A DNA stretch of 64,000 nt from Apodemus sylvaticus (GCF_947179515.1 NC_067481.1:86801547-86865546), one strand, 5' to 3'; positions 22,000 through 31,740 are shown, counted from the stretch's first letter. Made by a program: numbers and translations. The notes: generated by a model from the sequence alone, not told the origin.

Positions 22000-22165
22000 T
22001 GTTTATATACTTGTGAATGTAACCACCCAAGGAGGCAAGAGGTGTTGGATCTCCTGGTGTTGGAGTTAGATGTGGCTGTGAGATACCTATCCTGGCTTAT
22101 GGGAAATGAATTCTAATCTCCAGAAGAAAAAGTGTTTTAACTACTGAGCCAGCCTTGAGGTGATG
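22000..22165 (-). mobile_element. B3-type SINE, diverged
   Basis: Antisense B3: 'gaggtgttggatctcctggtgttggagttagatgtggctgtgagatac', 'gaatctaatctccagaagaaaaagtgttttaactactgagccagcct'-like text at 22105-22155. It lies about 120 bases left of the second inverted L1. Confidence 0.7.
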
Positions 22166-22280
22166 TGTGTGTTGTGTGTATGTATATGTGTAATTATCAA
22201 CAAATCTATGGTGTAAGTTCTCACTATTCCTTCACAAGGCATGGGAAAAGCACAGTGATGTGATTTAATTAAAAAAAAAA

Positions 22281-23690
22281 AGTCATTCCAGAACAAGGGG
22301 CCACTCCTCCTTTCTTCTTGTACCTCATTTGATGTGTGGATTATGTTTTGGGTATTCCAGTTTTCTAGGTTAATATCCACTTATTAGTGAGTGAACACCA
22401 TGATTGATTTTTTGAGACTGGGTTACCTCACTTAGTATGATGTCCTCCAGCTCCATCCATTTGCTAAGAATTTCATGAATTCATTGTTTCTAATGGCTGA
22501 ATAGTACTCCATTGTGTATATATACCACACTGTTTGCATCCATTCTTCTGTTGAGGGATACCTGGGTTCTTTCCAGCTTCTGGCTATTATAAATAGGGCT
22601 GCTATGAACATAGTGGAGCATGTATCTTTATTACATGCTGGGGAATCCTCTGGGTATATGCCCAGGAATGGTATAGCAGGATCTTCCAGAAGTGAGGTGC
22701 CCAGTTTTCTGAGGAACCGCCAGACTGATTTCCAGAGTGGTTGTATCTATTTACAACACCACCAGCAGTGGAGGAGTGTTCCTCTTTCTCCACATCCTCA
22801 CCAACACCTGCTGTCTCCTGAATTTTTAATCTTAGCCATTCTGATTTGTGTGAGGTGAAATCTCAGGATTGTTTTGATTTACATTTCCCTGATAACTAAT
22901 GAAGTTGAGCATTTTTTAAGATGCTTCTCTGCCATCTGAAGTTTTCCAGGTGAAAATTCTTTGTTTAACTCTGTACCCCATTTTTAATAGAGTTATTTGG
23001 TTTTCTGGGGTCTAACGTCTTGAGTTCTTTATATATATTGGATATTAGCCCTCTATCTGATGTAGGGTTGGTAAAGATCTTTTCACAATTTTTTGGTTGC
23101 TAATTTGTCCTTTTGATGGTATCCTTTGCCTTACAGAAACTTTGTAATTTTCTGAGGTCCCATTTGTCAACTCTTGATCTTAGAGCATACGCTATTGGTG
23201 TTCTGTTCAGAAACTTTCTCCCTGTACCGATGTCCTCAAGGGTCTTCCCCAGTTTCTTTTCTATTAGCTTCAGAGTGTCTGGCTTTATGTGGAAGTCCTT
23301 GATCCACTTGGAGTTGAGCTTAGTACAAGGAGACAAGAATGGATCAATTCGCATTCTTCTGCATGCTGACCTCCAGTTGAACCAGCACCATTTGTTGAAA
23401 AGGTTATCTTTTTCCATTGGATGTTTTCAGCCCCTTTGTCAAGGATCAAGTGGCCATAGGTGTGTGGGTTCATTTCTGGAGCTTCAATCCTGTTCCATTG
23501 ATCTGCCTGCCTGTCACTGTACCAATACCATGCAGTTTTTAACACTATTGCTCTGTTATATTGCTTGAGGTCAGGGATACTGATACCCCCAGAATTTCTT
23601 TTATTGTTGAGAAGAGTTTTAGCTATCCTGGGTTTTTTGTTATTCCAGATGAGTTTGAGAATTGCTCTTTTTAACTCTATGAAGAATTGT
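22281..23690 (-). pseudogene. L1 no. 2, inverted 5' segment: ORF2 C-terminal part
   Basis: The minus strand reads the C-terminal portion of murine L1 ORF2, from near 23690 to the usual stop at about 22370, then the first roughly 90 bases of 3' UTR to 22281. Readable parts include 'EAPEMNPHTYGHLILDKGAENIQW', 'NLFNKWCWFNW', 'CKAKDTIKRTN' and, near 22793-22602, 'EKEEHSSTAGG', 'SGGSSENWAPHFW', 'WAYTQRIPQHVIKIHAPLCS' in a shifted frame. Several frameshifts make it non-functional. The matching L1 3' end lies on the opposite strand from 23692, so this is the inverted 5' part of a plus-strand insertion. An A11 run at 22271-22281 abuts it. Confidence 0.95.
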
Positions 23691-23691
23691 G

Positions 23692-23841
23692 GCAGTATAG
23701 GGCAAAACCAGAACAGGGAAGTGGGAAGGGGTGGGTGGGAGAACAGGGGAAGGGAAAGGGGCTTATGGGATTTTCAGGGAGTAGGGGTCCAGAAAAGGGG
23801 AAATCATTTGAAACGTAAATAAAAATATATCAAATAAAAAA
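23692..23841 (+). mobile_element. L1 no. 2, 3' segment (3' UTR and tail)
   Basis: A sense L1 3' UTR end: 'gcagtatagggcaaaaccagaacagggaagtgggaagggg', then 'gggaacagg', 'cttatgggattttcagggagtaggggtcc', 'ggggaaatcatttgaaacgtaaataaaaatat' and an A-rich tail. In L1 coordinates it begins about seven bases after the point where the inverted segment stops at 22281. The tail merges with A-rich flank, so the target duplication cannot be delimited by eye. Confidence 0.95.
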
Positions 23842-23942
23842 TAGAAAACAGTAGAAGAAAACAAGGTAAACACTTCACCTAGTATAATAGTTAAATCATT
23901 GTAAGGATTCAACAAAGAGTGTAATTATTAGAATCTTTTTAC

Positions 23943-24080
23943 TTGCCGGTGGTGGTGGCACATGCCTGTAATCCCAGCACTCTGGGAGGCAGAGGCAGGC
24001 GGATTTCTGAGTTCGAGGCCAGCTTGGTCTACAGAGTGAGTTCCAGGACAGCCAGGGCTATGCAGAGAAACCCTGTCTCT
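23943..24080 (+). mobile_element. B1 SINE, full length
   Basis: A 7SL-derived SINE, close to the mouse B1 consensus: 'gccggtggtggtggcacatgcctgtaatcccagcactctgggaggcagaggcaggcggatttctgagttcgaggccagc', then 'ggtctacagagtgagttccaggacagccagggctatgcagagaaaccctgtctc'. The internal pol III promoter region ('gtggtggcacatgcc' A-box area and 'gagttcgaggccagc' B-box area) is largely intact. It is one of the least diverged SINEs in the window. Both-strand frames here are by-products. Confidence 0.97.
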
Positions 24081-24174
24081 AAAAAAAAAAAAAAAAAAAA
24101 CCAAATCCGAAAAACCAAAAAACATACAAACAAAAAAAAACCAAACAAACAAACAAAAAAAGAACAGCAATAAT
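24081..24174 (+). repeat. A-rich tail of the B1, (AAAC)n-like
   Basis: An A20 run followed by A-rich CAAA/AAAC repeats. It extends the B1 tail and has diverged into a microsatellite-like tract. Confidence 0.9.
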
Positions 24175-24878
24175 ACCAACAATACAAAAAATTCCTGTAT
24201 CTAAAGCACTGAAAATAATGCCTGGCATAGATCAAATGCATTCTTATATATATTCCTTCTTTTCATTGTCAATATATTATATATATATGTGTATTATATA
24301 TTTGATGAAGTCTCATAAAATAGGACTACAAAAAAAGTCATTCCAAATTATAAAAAAATAAAATGGCCATAAACAAACCACATTATCATCTATGTATATA
24401 ATGCTATGCTGTTTTTTAAAGAAAAAAGAAGTTCTAAATATGTTTACTAATTTAATAACATAGGCCATTCATTGTAAAAAACCTAGCATATCTCTATAGA
24501 CTTACAAACAAACAACTAAAAAAATATAATTAAAATATCATTTTGAAAGACAGAAAATGGAAATAATTGCTTTTTAAAAAAGGGGCTAGAGTACTAAAAT
24601 TTAAAAAGCATTGCTGGGAGAAATTAAATAGGAATTAAATAAATGCAGTGATATACTGGGTTAATGGACCAAAAACAAAAGACTCAATATTGTTAAAGAA
24701 GCCACTTATTCTCAAAGTAATGTGTTGATTCATTAAATCCCAATAAACAGAATACAGTATTTGTGAAAAAAATGGACAAAAGGTGTTCCTGTATATAAAA
24801 ACCTCTACACATTTTTATGTAAACAATTCCAATCAAACTGAATCATACATGTGTATGTGCACAGATGGACACACTCAA
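24175..24878. other. Unassigned AT-rich non-coding DNA
   Basis: Very A/T-rich. A short (AT)n-like patch lies near 24275-24300. No gene seen. Confidence 0.5.
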
Positions 24879-24947
24879 ACATGTGCGCGTACATGTGCGT
24901 GTGCACGCGCGCGCGCGCGCGCGCGCGCGCGCACACACACACACACA
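24879..24947. repeat. 69-nt perfect alternating purine-pyrimidine tract with (CG)13
   Basis: Every step from 24879 to 24947 alternates purine and pyrimidine. It comprises a mixed TG/CG/CA part, thirteen CG dinucleotides at 24906-24931, and a (CA)n end. Such tracts are classic Z-DNA formers. A CG block of this length is unusual in CpG-depleted mammalian DNA. Confidence 0.95.
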
Positions 24948-24948
24948 G

Positions 24949-25560
24949 ATGCACATGCATGCACACACCATTATAGAGAAGAGCCTTGCTGGGAAGAAGA
25001 AGAAAAAGGTTGAGATAAGCGAGAATAATCGGGAGTATAAATGAGCAAAATTCATTATAAGTGAAATAGTCAAAGAATTTAAGCTAACAAAAATATGTTT
25101 AGCTTGACATCTTAAAAATTAGTATGAAATTGCAAAATATATTTTAAAAAAGTAGTAAAATTTTGAGGAATTCATATTGCAATGTTTCTAGTGTTTATTA
25201 GAGACACTCTGTGGAGTACAGGACAGGCTTACTTTAGTCAGTCACATAGACATTCCACCAGTAAAACCTCGTGCATACAAACAAAGACACCTCAAGTATG
25301 CTGGGAAATAATCCCAGAAACACTGTGGAACAATTATCTATCCACTTGAAAAACAGTATCAAAATCTTGCATGTAATACTTTTCACCATATGTATCTTGC
25401 ATTTGTGCAGTTATAGCTTTAATATAAAAGTATCAAGCCCATGAAACAAAATTTGAACTCTATTTTAAACATATATTTGGTATGTTTTTCATTTTGGGGA
25501 GTGTTTAATTTAAATTTACTTATGTATTTATGTATTTATTCATCTGTCTATCCTTCCATC
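24949..25560. other. Unassigned AT-rich non-coding DNA
   Basis: No gene or named repeat. The 25505-25560 end is a TTTA/CTAT-rich lead into the next microsatellite. Confidence 0.5.
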
Positions 25561-25563
25561 CCT

Positions 25564-25590
25564 TCATTCATTCATTCATTCATTCATTCA
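25564..25590. repeat. (CATT)n tetranucleotide microsatellite
   Basis: About seven CATT/ATTC units, directly left of an antisense L1 3' UTR, so it probably derives from that L1's A-rich 3' tail. Confidence 0.9.
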
Positions 25591-25932
25591 CTTTACACCG
25601 GGATCACAGAAACCACTCAGAGGCCTCTCTCGCTATCCCTTCTCTCCTTCACTTCTGAGATGGGGGAGGTACCTCCCAGGGATCCAACCGGCCCTGGCAC
25701 CTCAAGTCCCTGCAGGGCTAAGTACATCCTCTCACAGAGGACAAATAAGACAGCACAGTTAGGGGTGCGGGATCCACCAGCATGCAAAGGGTCAGGGTAA
25801 GCCCCTGCTCTAATTGTTCAGGGATCCACGTGAAGACCAAGTTGCACATCTGTTACATGTGTGCAGGGGGGAGGGGTGCTTGGTCCAGACTTTTTATGCT
25901 CTTTGGTTGGTAGTTCAGCCTCTGAACCTAAA
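25591..25932 (-). mobile_element. L1 3' UTR fragment (Lx/L1VL-type)
   Basis: Antisense L1 3' UTR landmarks: 'gagatgggggaggtacctcccagggatccaacc', 'ggccctggcacctcaagtccctgcagggctaagt', 'ccctgctctaattgttcagggatcc', 'gaagaccaagttgcacatctgttac' and 'atgctctttggttggtagttcag'. It is older than the L1 immediately right of it, which inserted next to it. Confidence 0.8.
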
Positions 25933-25947
25933 GGTTCATTTGTTTTT
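25933..25947 (+). repeat. Target-site duplication, left copy (L1 at 25948)
   Basis: ggttcatttgttttt, identical over 15 bases to 26543-26557. Confidence 0.92.
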
Positions 25948-26542
25948 GTTTTGTTTTGTTTTCTTTTTGTTTTGTTTTTAATTTTTATTAATTATTTTTA
26001 TACACTCCATATTTTATTCCCCACCCTGCCAACTCCTGGCACAGGATTTATTCCGCATCCCATACCTCCTCCCCTCCCCCTGTTTCCATGGGGATCTCTC
26101 TACCTTCCACTCTACCTGACCTCTAAACTCCCTGGGACCTCCAGACTCTTGAGGGTTAGGTGTATCATCTCTAAATGAACACAGACCCAGCAGTCCTCTA
26201 ATGAATGCATGCTAGGGGCCTCACATCAGCTGGTGTATGCTGCTTGTTTGGTGGTCCAGTGTTTGAGAGATCCTGGGGTTCCATATTAACTGAGACTCCT
26301 GGTCCTCCTAAAGGGTCGCCATCAGCTTCATTCAGCCTTCTGTAATTCAACAACAGGGGTCAAATGCTTCTCTCCATTGGTTGGGTGCAGATCTGACTCT
26401 TTCAGCTGCTTGTTGGGTCTTCCAGAGCACTGTCATGGAGACCCCTTTTGGGGCGCACTCCATAGCCTCAGTAATAGTGTCAGGCCTCCCCTTGCGCCGG
26501 ATTCCACTTTGGGCCTGTTGCTGGACCTTCCTTTCCTCAGGT
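25948..26542 (-). mobile_element. L1 3' UTR insertion, 5' truncated, with perfect TSD
   Basis: The T-rich left end (25948-25990) is the antisense poly(A) tail. The body follows a rodent L1 3' UTR: 'ccccaccctgccaactcctggcacag', 'ggtgtatgctgcttgtttggtggtcc', 'gattcattcagccttctgtaattcaacaacaggggtcaaatgcttc'-like text, 'ccattggttgggtgcagatctgactctttcagctgcttgttgggtctt' and 'ggcctgttgctggaccttcctttcctcag'. It is truncated within the 3' UTR, with no ORF2. Identical 15-bp flanks prove insertion by target-primed reverse transcription. The target was the tail of the B3 SINE to the right. Confidence 0.92.
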
Positions 26543-26557
26543 GGTTCATTTGTTTTT
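26543..26557 (+). repeat. Target-site duplication, right copy (L1 at 25948)
   Basis: ggttcatttgttttt, perfect match to 25933-25947. Confidence 0.92.
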
Positions 26558-26756
26558 AATTTACATGTATGAATCTGTTGCCTGCTTGTATGTCTGTGTG
26601 CCAAGTGTGGGCAGTCCTTAGAGAGGCCAGAAGAGGGCACTGCGTCCTCTGGAACTAAGGTTCAAAGGGCCTCTGCAGCCGTGTGGGTCCTGAAAACAAC
26701 CCAGTTCTCTGCAGGAGTAGCCAGTGCTCTTAACCACTGAGTAATTTCTGAAGCCT
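26558..26756 (-). mobile_element. B3 SINE
   Basis: Antisense B3, near full length: 'atgaatctgttgcctgcttgtatgtctgtgtgcc', 'gaggccagaagagggcactgcgtcctctggaac', 'cagtgctcttaaccactgagtaat'. Its A-rich tail (as T-rich text) was the target of the neighbouring L1. Confidence 0.88.
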
Positions 26757-26859
26757 AATTGAACATTTTTTCACTATAATTTGGTAAAAGATTTTAGTTC
26801 TGTAGGAAAAAATGTTTATAATATGTTTTATATTGATTCCATAATCTATTTTATTTTAC

Positions 26860-27495
26860 CGAAAAATAGATTCTTCTCTCACACAACACACATCCAGATC
26901 ACAGTTTCTCTGCTCTCCATTCCTCCTAGCTATGCCTCTTCCCCAGATCCACTTTTTCTCCGTTTCCCTTCAGAAAAGAACAGGGTCTTGGAGATACCAA
27001 GCAAACAGCATAAAACAAAATACAACAAGACAAGACAGAAGACGCCATATTGAGACTCCCACAAGGTAACCCAATAGAAGAAAAAAAGGTCCAAGATCAG
27101 GCGAAAGAACCAGAGTTGTGCCCGCTCTCACTGCGGTAAGACCCAGGAAAACACTAAGGTAATGGCCAGGACATATCTAAGTTGAGGACCTGCTGCAGAC
27201 CGACCCATGCAGTGTCTTGTGCTTGTTGCTTCAGTCTCTGTGAATCCATGTGAGGCATGACTAGCTGATTCAGTGGGCCATGGTCTGGGGTCTTCCATCC
27301 CTCTGACTCCTACAATATTTCCTTGCTCTCTTCCTTTGTGTTCCCTGATGTCCATGGGGAGCAATTTGGTGATGACCCCTTCTTTTGGCACATTCTCTCA
27401 TCATGTCTGAAATGGGGCTCTGCACCTGCTTCCATCTGCTGCTGAAGGAAACCTCCATGAAGGGACGTGAAGGGACAAAGCACTTGCCAATGCAT
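26860..27495 (-). mobile_element. Lx-type L1 3' UTR fragment
   Basis: Antisense Lx landmarks in order: 'ccagatccactttttctccgtttcccttcagaaaagaacagg', 'caacaagacaagacagaag', 'aaggtaacccaatagaagaaaaaaaggtcc', 'gacccatgcagtgtcttgtgcttgttgcttcagtctctgtgaatccatgtgag', 'tgattcagtgggccatggtctggggtcttccatccctctgactcctacaat' and 'atctgctgctga'. Three overlapping minus-strand frames here are untranslated-region noise. No ORF2. Confidence 0.82.
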
Positions 27496-27559
27496 ATGGC
27501 GAAACATCATTAGGAATCATATTATAATTTTTTTTGTTTTGTTTTATGGCCAGACTGAA

Positions 27560-28085
27560 AAATCAAGGAAACACATTGTACTGGGTATTCCTGGTTGTCA
27601 ACTTGACTATATCTGGAATGAACTACAATCTAGAATTGGAAGGTTCATCTATGATCCTAATTTGGAGGCTCAGAGATATAAGTTTCTGACCTGGATCTTG
27701 GTATGGAGATCTTGAAGCATAGTGGCTATGAATTCCAGAAGATTAAGACAAGGAGATCTCCGAGTTCAAGATCATCTGGGATTAAAGGCATGGAGGCACA
27801 CGCCTTTAATCTGGGCCACACCCTCTACTGGAGAACTACAGCCTTTAATCTGGGCCACACCCCCTGCTGGAGATATATAAGGACATTGGAAGAAGGAAGA
27901 TTTACTCACTCTTCCTTGCCTGCTTGCCTCATGGGACTGAGCAACTGCTAGATCCATGGACTTCCATCCACAGCTGCTGCTGCCCATTTTGGGGGAGTTG
28001 GACTATAGACTGTAAGTCATCAACAAATTCCCTAACTATATAGACTGCCCGTACATTCTGTGACTCTAGAGAACCCAAACTAATA
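27560..28085 (+). mobile_element. Rodent interspersed repeat (LTR- or RMER-like), family unresolved
   Basis: It begins near 'gggtattcctggttgtcaacttgactatatctggaatgaactac' and ends near 'ctgtgactctagagaacccaaactaatacaca'. I recognise this as a repeated rodent sequence of roughly 0.5 kb but cannot name it reliably. It contains an internal duplication of a 'cctttaatctgggccacaccc' motif at 27802-27832 and 27841-27875, a 'gagatatataagga' TATA-like string near 27873-27886, and the end motif. Frames of 71-82 codons within it use the duplicated units and are not supported as genes. Confidence 0.6.
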
Positions 28086-28274
28086 CACACATTTCAATTT
28101 GTATCTCTTATAGTTCTTCACAGAGAATGACAAACAAAATAAGAATTATTTTCTAAAATATATTTATATATCTGAACACACACACAGCATATATAGCACA
28201 TAATAGGATGCATAATGTAATAAACACAAACTATTAATGCAATGGCACAGACAAACCACACATTAGTTGTACAT
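28086..28274. other. Unassigned AT-rich non-coding DNA
   Basis: Nothing recognisable. Confidence 0.45.
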
Positions 28275-28600
28275 TGATGTAACAGACACACAAGACAAAA
28301 CAACAGATAAAGAAGAAAGGTTTATTTGACTCATGGGTTCAGAAATTAATTTTATTCAAGCCTATGGCAAGTCAGCACATGTCAAAAACATAATGGTGAA
28401 CTTAAAAAAATCACTAATCTGTGAGCTGAAGCACAATAGAGAAGAAAAGCCTAGGTTCCAACTACTTTCACCACATATTCCCAGGACCTCAAGGCTCACA
28501 TAGGTCCCACCATTTAAATGTTGTACCTCTTCCCAGAAGAAGCTGATTTCAGAACAAGTCTTGGGTACTTGGGCCTCCTGGAAACATTCTGCATCCAAAC
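28275..28600 (-). mobile_element. MaLR-like LTR remnant
   Basis: Starts with 'agaaaggtttatttgactcatgggttcag' and ends with 'ttgggcctcctggaaacattctgcatccaaac', the layout of an antisense MaLR LTR. Many substitutions and deletions; the subfamily is not assignable by eye. Confidence 0.5.
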
Positions 28601-28982
28601 AGATAAAAATCTAACAAGAACTAGGTGGAACAAAACCAAAAAAATGAGTATAAAATTAGAAATGGTATTTATAAAAGTTATAGCAAATCCACATGAATCT
28701 ATAGTAACTCTGGATGGGACACTATAGAAAAATAAGAGTATAGTATGGAAGAATGTTATGGGACAAAGTAGGCAGAGGTATCACCAAGGGACATGAAGAA
28801 ACATGAGGGGATTGCAGAGAGGGTATTTCCTTACCTATGGTGACAGATTAGGCAGTTTGAACATAGCAATCAGATATTCTACATAGATGTAGTTTATGCT
28901 AAGATATTTATTTCAATGACTTGCTTTTGAAAATTAGAGCTAAAGAAAAGACTGAAAAGACACCTATGTTGTGAGGATATGT

Positions 28983-28983
<1 letters not shown>
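28601..28983. other. Unassigned non-coding DNA
   Basis: Nothing recognisable. Confidence 0.45.

Positions 28984-29022
<39 letters not shown>
28984..29022. repeat. (GT)n microsatellite, about 19 units
   Basis: Uninterrupted GT dinucleotides; likely polymorphic. Confidence 0.95.
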
Positions 29023-29024
<2 letters not shown>

Positions 29025-29819
29025 ACATACTCTTTTAAAGCATACTTTATATACCTTGTTCTGTTTGTATATACACACATGTCCATGCACATACTTGGAA
29101 AATTTTTATATGTAGTTATTTCTAATGTTTATTCCTTTCTTCAGTATTCCTGTAGTTCTGTTTCACAGAGCACAGTGATTATTCCACTTAGATTTTACCT
29201 TGTTATTAGGATCATTGGCACAGACTGTTAGGCTGATGTTCCCAGTATTTATCTCCTACTGCAGATGCCCTCCTTTATAGATATTCTATGCATTTGAAGG
29301 GTCACATGGTCCTTTAAACTCGAATTTCTGGAGAGGGTATTATTTTCCCCTAGAAAAGCACTTAGGAACTCCATGACAGAAATATTTGGCATAATCTTTA
29401 GGAGCCAATAGAACACCTCTATTCCTGTGTTAGTCACAGACTCTCACAAATATTCATTGTTGGACAGCTTATAAGCAGCCCACCATTGCTCCAAGTGGAA
29501 ATGTTTTACCTGAATGTTCTGCTTTGTCTCTGTGACCAGGAGTCCTTCAGTCTCTCCTAAGAAGTTCCGAGAACCATGGCTTACATTTAGCCAAGCTTCT
29601 AGTAGATGGCACATTTAGTGTCTATAGATCAAATGGCTTACATTAATGAAGAGCTGTTCAGATATGAAGCTTATCAGAGTCAGAAAATCAAATAAGTTCA
29701 GCATTGTCACAATTTCTCAAGTGTTGCATGATACTTTAACTGGCGTAAACTGTGCCTATTTTGATGCTGCCCAAATGATTCATACATCTCTGAGTGGCGT
29801 CCATGGCAGAAAGCCATGA
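29023..29819. other. Unassigned non-coding DNA
   Basis: No gene or named repeat recognised; moderately AT-rich. Confidence 0.5.
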
Positions 29820-30180
29820 TGTCCATATAGTCATAAAACTTTTTATTAGAGCTTTATTTTTTAATAATTTGTTCTTTTAATCTATAAAAAATGGACTCAC
29901 AGGCTGTCAGCAATTAAAATTAAACTGTATTTGTCTTTTAATATAATGCTGTGTTCTTCTGTAATTGAATAGGGATCTAAGCCAGTTGTGTGATGGACAG
30001 TAAGCTTATCCGACATGACGGAGACAGATTTCTAAGAAGACAGACTGATGATTTTGTGTACAAAGGGGATGAGTACGCCATATCAGCAACATTTAATTAT
30101 TGTGTAGGTAATTATTCATTGAAGTACGCAACTTTTCAGAAAGCAGAAGACAGACCAATACAATTACTGCTTGTCTAAGT
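29820..30180. promoter_or_regulatory. Candidate conserved non-coding element (or isolated exon)
   Basis: A repeat-free block. Its left half is ATTA-rich ('caattaaaattaaactg', homeodomain-like cores). Its right half (29990-30140) keeps several CpGs, such as 'catgacgg' and 'tacgcc', in a CpG-depleted region. An open frame of 62 codons (29990-30178) crosses the right half, but its protein resembles no family that I know. I infer possible constraint; conservation cannot be seen from one sequence. Equally it could be unconstrained unique DNA. Confidence 0.25.
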
Positions 30181-31257
30181 ACACTGTATGGGGAAAAACG
30201 ATAATTAGTTTTTCATAAAATTTGCATGAGTTGATTTTTTTTAAAGGAGGAATTAAATTCATCCATTTAAAAGTTCAAGGTTTGGATGTGAGCTAACATA
30301 ATATAGGCTGATATTTTTAGGCAAAATATGCAACAAGTGATAATTGTTCAGATTTAAATTAAAAGCTAACCAGAGCTTTAAAAAGGAAACCACTTAAAAT
30401 GCAAAGTTGCATGAAATATATTCTGATAACCTAGCAGGAAATTTCATTATGGATATTTTCTGTCTTGCTTATAGGCTAAACTTTAAGAATTTATACATGC
30501 GACTTCAATTATAAGTGCTCAATTCTTATTTTTAAAACCGAGTCTTCAGAACAATACATAATTATCTGTCTTTTATTTGCTAAACCAGGTTGAACAATGC
30601 ATCCCTTCTATTATTAATGGAGAAGAAAATCAGCATTATATGGGAAATACAAGAAATATTTTGAAATATGTGTGCTTAGGTAGACCATCTACTTCTATGT
30701 AATCCCTGAACAGTGAATAGTCTCCCAAATTTGGCTCCCAGAATACCTGAATAACAGATCTGACTTCAGTTTATTCATTTAGGTAAAAAATAATTTTATC
30801 TTCTGTCTTTGGTAATTTTCTAAAATTGAACACCATAGACAAAAGCAAATAGGCAAACAAACAAACAAAAATACATTTTCCTTGAACAACAGTTATTTGT
30901 CCTGGAACATTTCCAGATGTGTCTTAACACTGGTTCTTTCCATTTTGCTTCCTCTTTTCTCTCCTTCAAACTCTGATCAGTCCCTGTGTCTCTGTCTCAA
31001 ATTCATGGACCATTTTTCTTTAATACATACATACATACATGTTCATGAAAAAAATAAGCAAATTAAATCTGCTCAGAATGTTTATTGTTATTTGTATGAT
31101 ATATTAGGGATGGACATTTGGTTTTGGACAACCAGGTAGGGGACTCATCTCTGGGAAAGACTATTTCTCTAGATCTTGATATTTATGTCATTCTTTAAAT
31201 TTTTAATTGCTACTTTCAAAAGGTAAGATTATTCACCACAAATGTGTTTTAAAGTTT
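30181..31257. other. Unassigned AT-rich non-coding DNA
   Basis: Unique-looking, with no repeat recognised apart from short CAAA and CATA runs (30854-30870, 31024-31041). Confidence 0.5.
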
Positions 31258-31450
31258 TTCCTTTCTTTTTACGAGTATGAGTGTTTAACATGCATGTATG
31301 TCTATATACCACATGTGGCTAGGTATCTCATGATATCACAACAGGACATTTGAATGGCCTGGAACTGGAGTTACAGATGGTTGCATGTGGCCATGCAGGT
31401 CCTGGTAATTGAATCAACTCTAGAGGAATAGCAAGCACTTTTAGCCAAAG
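31258..31450 (-). mobile_element. B3-type SINE, diverged
   Basis: Antisense B3: 'gagtatgagtgtttaacatgcatgtatgtctatataccacatg', 'ggcctggaactggagttacagatggttgcatgtggccatgcaggtcctggtaattgaatc', 'agcaagcacttttagcc'. It lies about 100 bases left of the younger B2. Confidence 0.75.
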
Positions 31451-31544
31451 AATTATTGTTTTCACATTTATAAATTTACCTTTCAGTGTATGTTCTTTAC
31501 TACAATAACAAAATTAATTTTAGTAACATTTAAATTCATTAAAT

Positions 31545-31555
31545 GATGGTATGTG
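31545..31555 (+). repeat. Target-site duplication, left copy (B2)
   Basis: gatggtatgtg; the partner at 31741-31751 reads gatgatatgtg, one mismatch. Confidence 0.88.
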
Positions 31556-31740
31556 GGGGGCTGGAGAGATGGCTCAGTGGTTAAGAACATTGATTGTTAT
31601 TCCAGAGGTCCTGAGTTCAATTCCCAGCAACCACATGGTGGCTCACAACTATCTGTAATGGGATCTGATGCACTCTTGTGTGTCTGAAGACAGCTACAGT
31701 GTGCTCATATAAATAAAAATAAATAGATTCTTTTTAAAAA
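31556..31740 (+). mobile_element. B2 SINE, full length and well preserved
   Basis: A tRNA-derived SINE transcribed by RNA polymerase III. The A box 'tggctcagtgg' (31570-31580) and B box 'gttcaattcc' (31615-31624) are intact. The body continues with 'accacatggtggctcacaactatctgtaatgggatctgatg' and 'gtgtctgaagacagctacagtgtgctcat'. The 3' end has two AATAAA hexamers (31712-31717, 31718-31723) followed by a T5 pol III stop (31731-31735), the arrangement of B2 copies whose RNA can be polyadenylated. An 11-bp near-perfect target duplication flanks it. It is young compared with the other tRNA SINEs here. Confidence 0.97.

Noticed and set aside
23113..23568. 151-codon plus-strand open frame
   Set aside because: It is the antisense of L1 ORF2 in the inverted segment of L1 no. 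2. Antisense ORF2 often stays open by chance.
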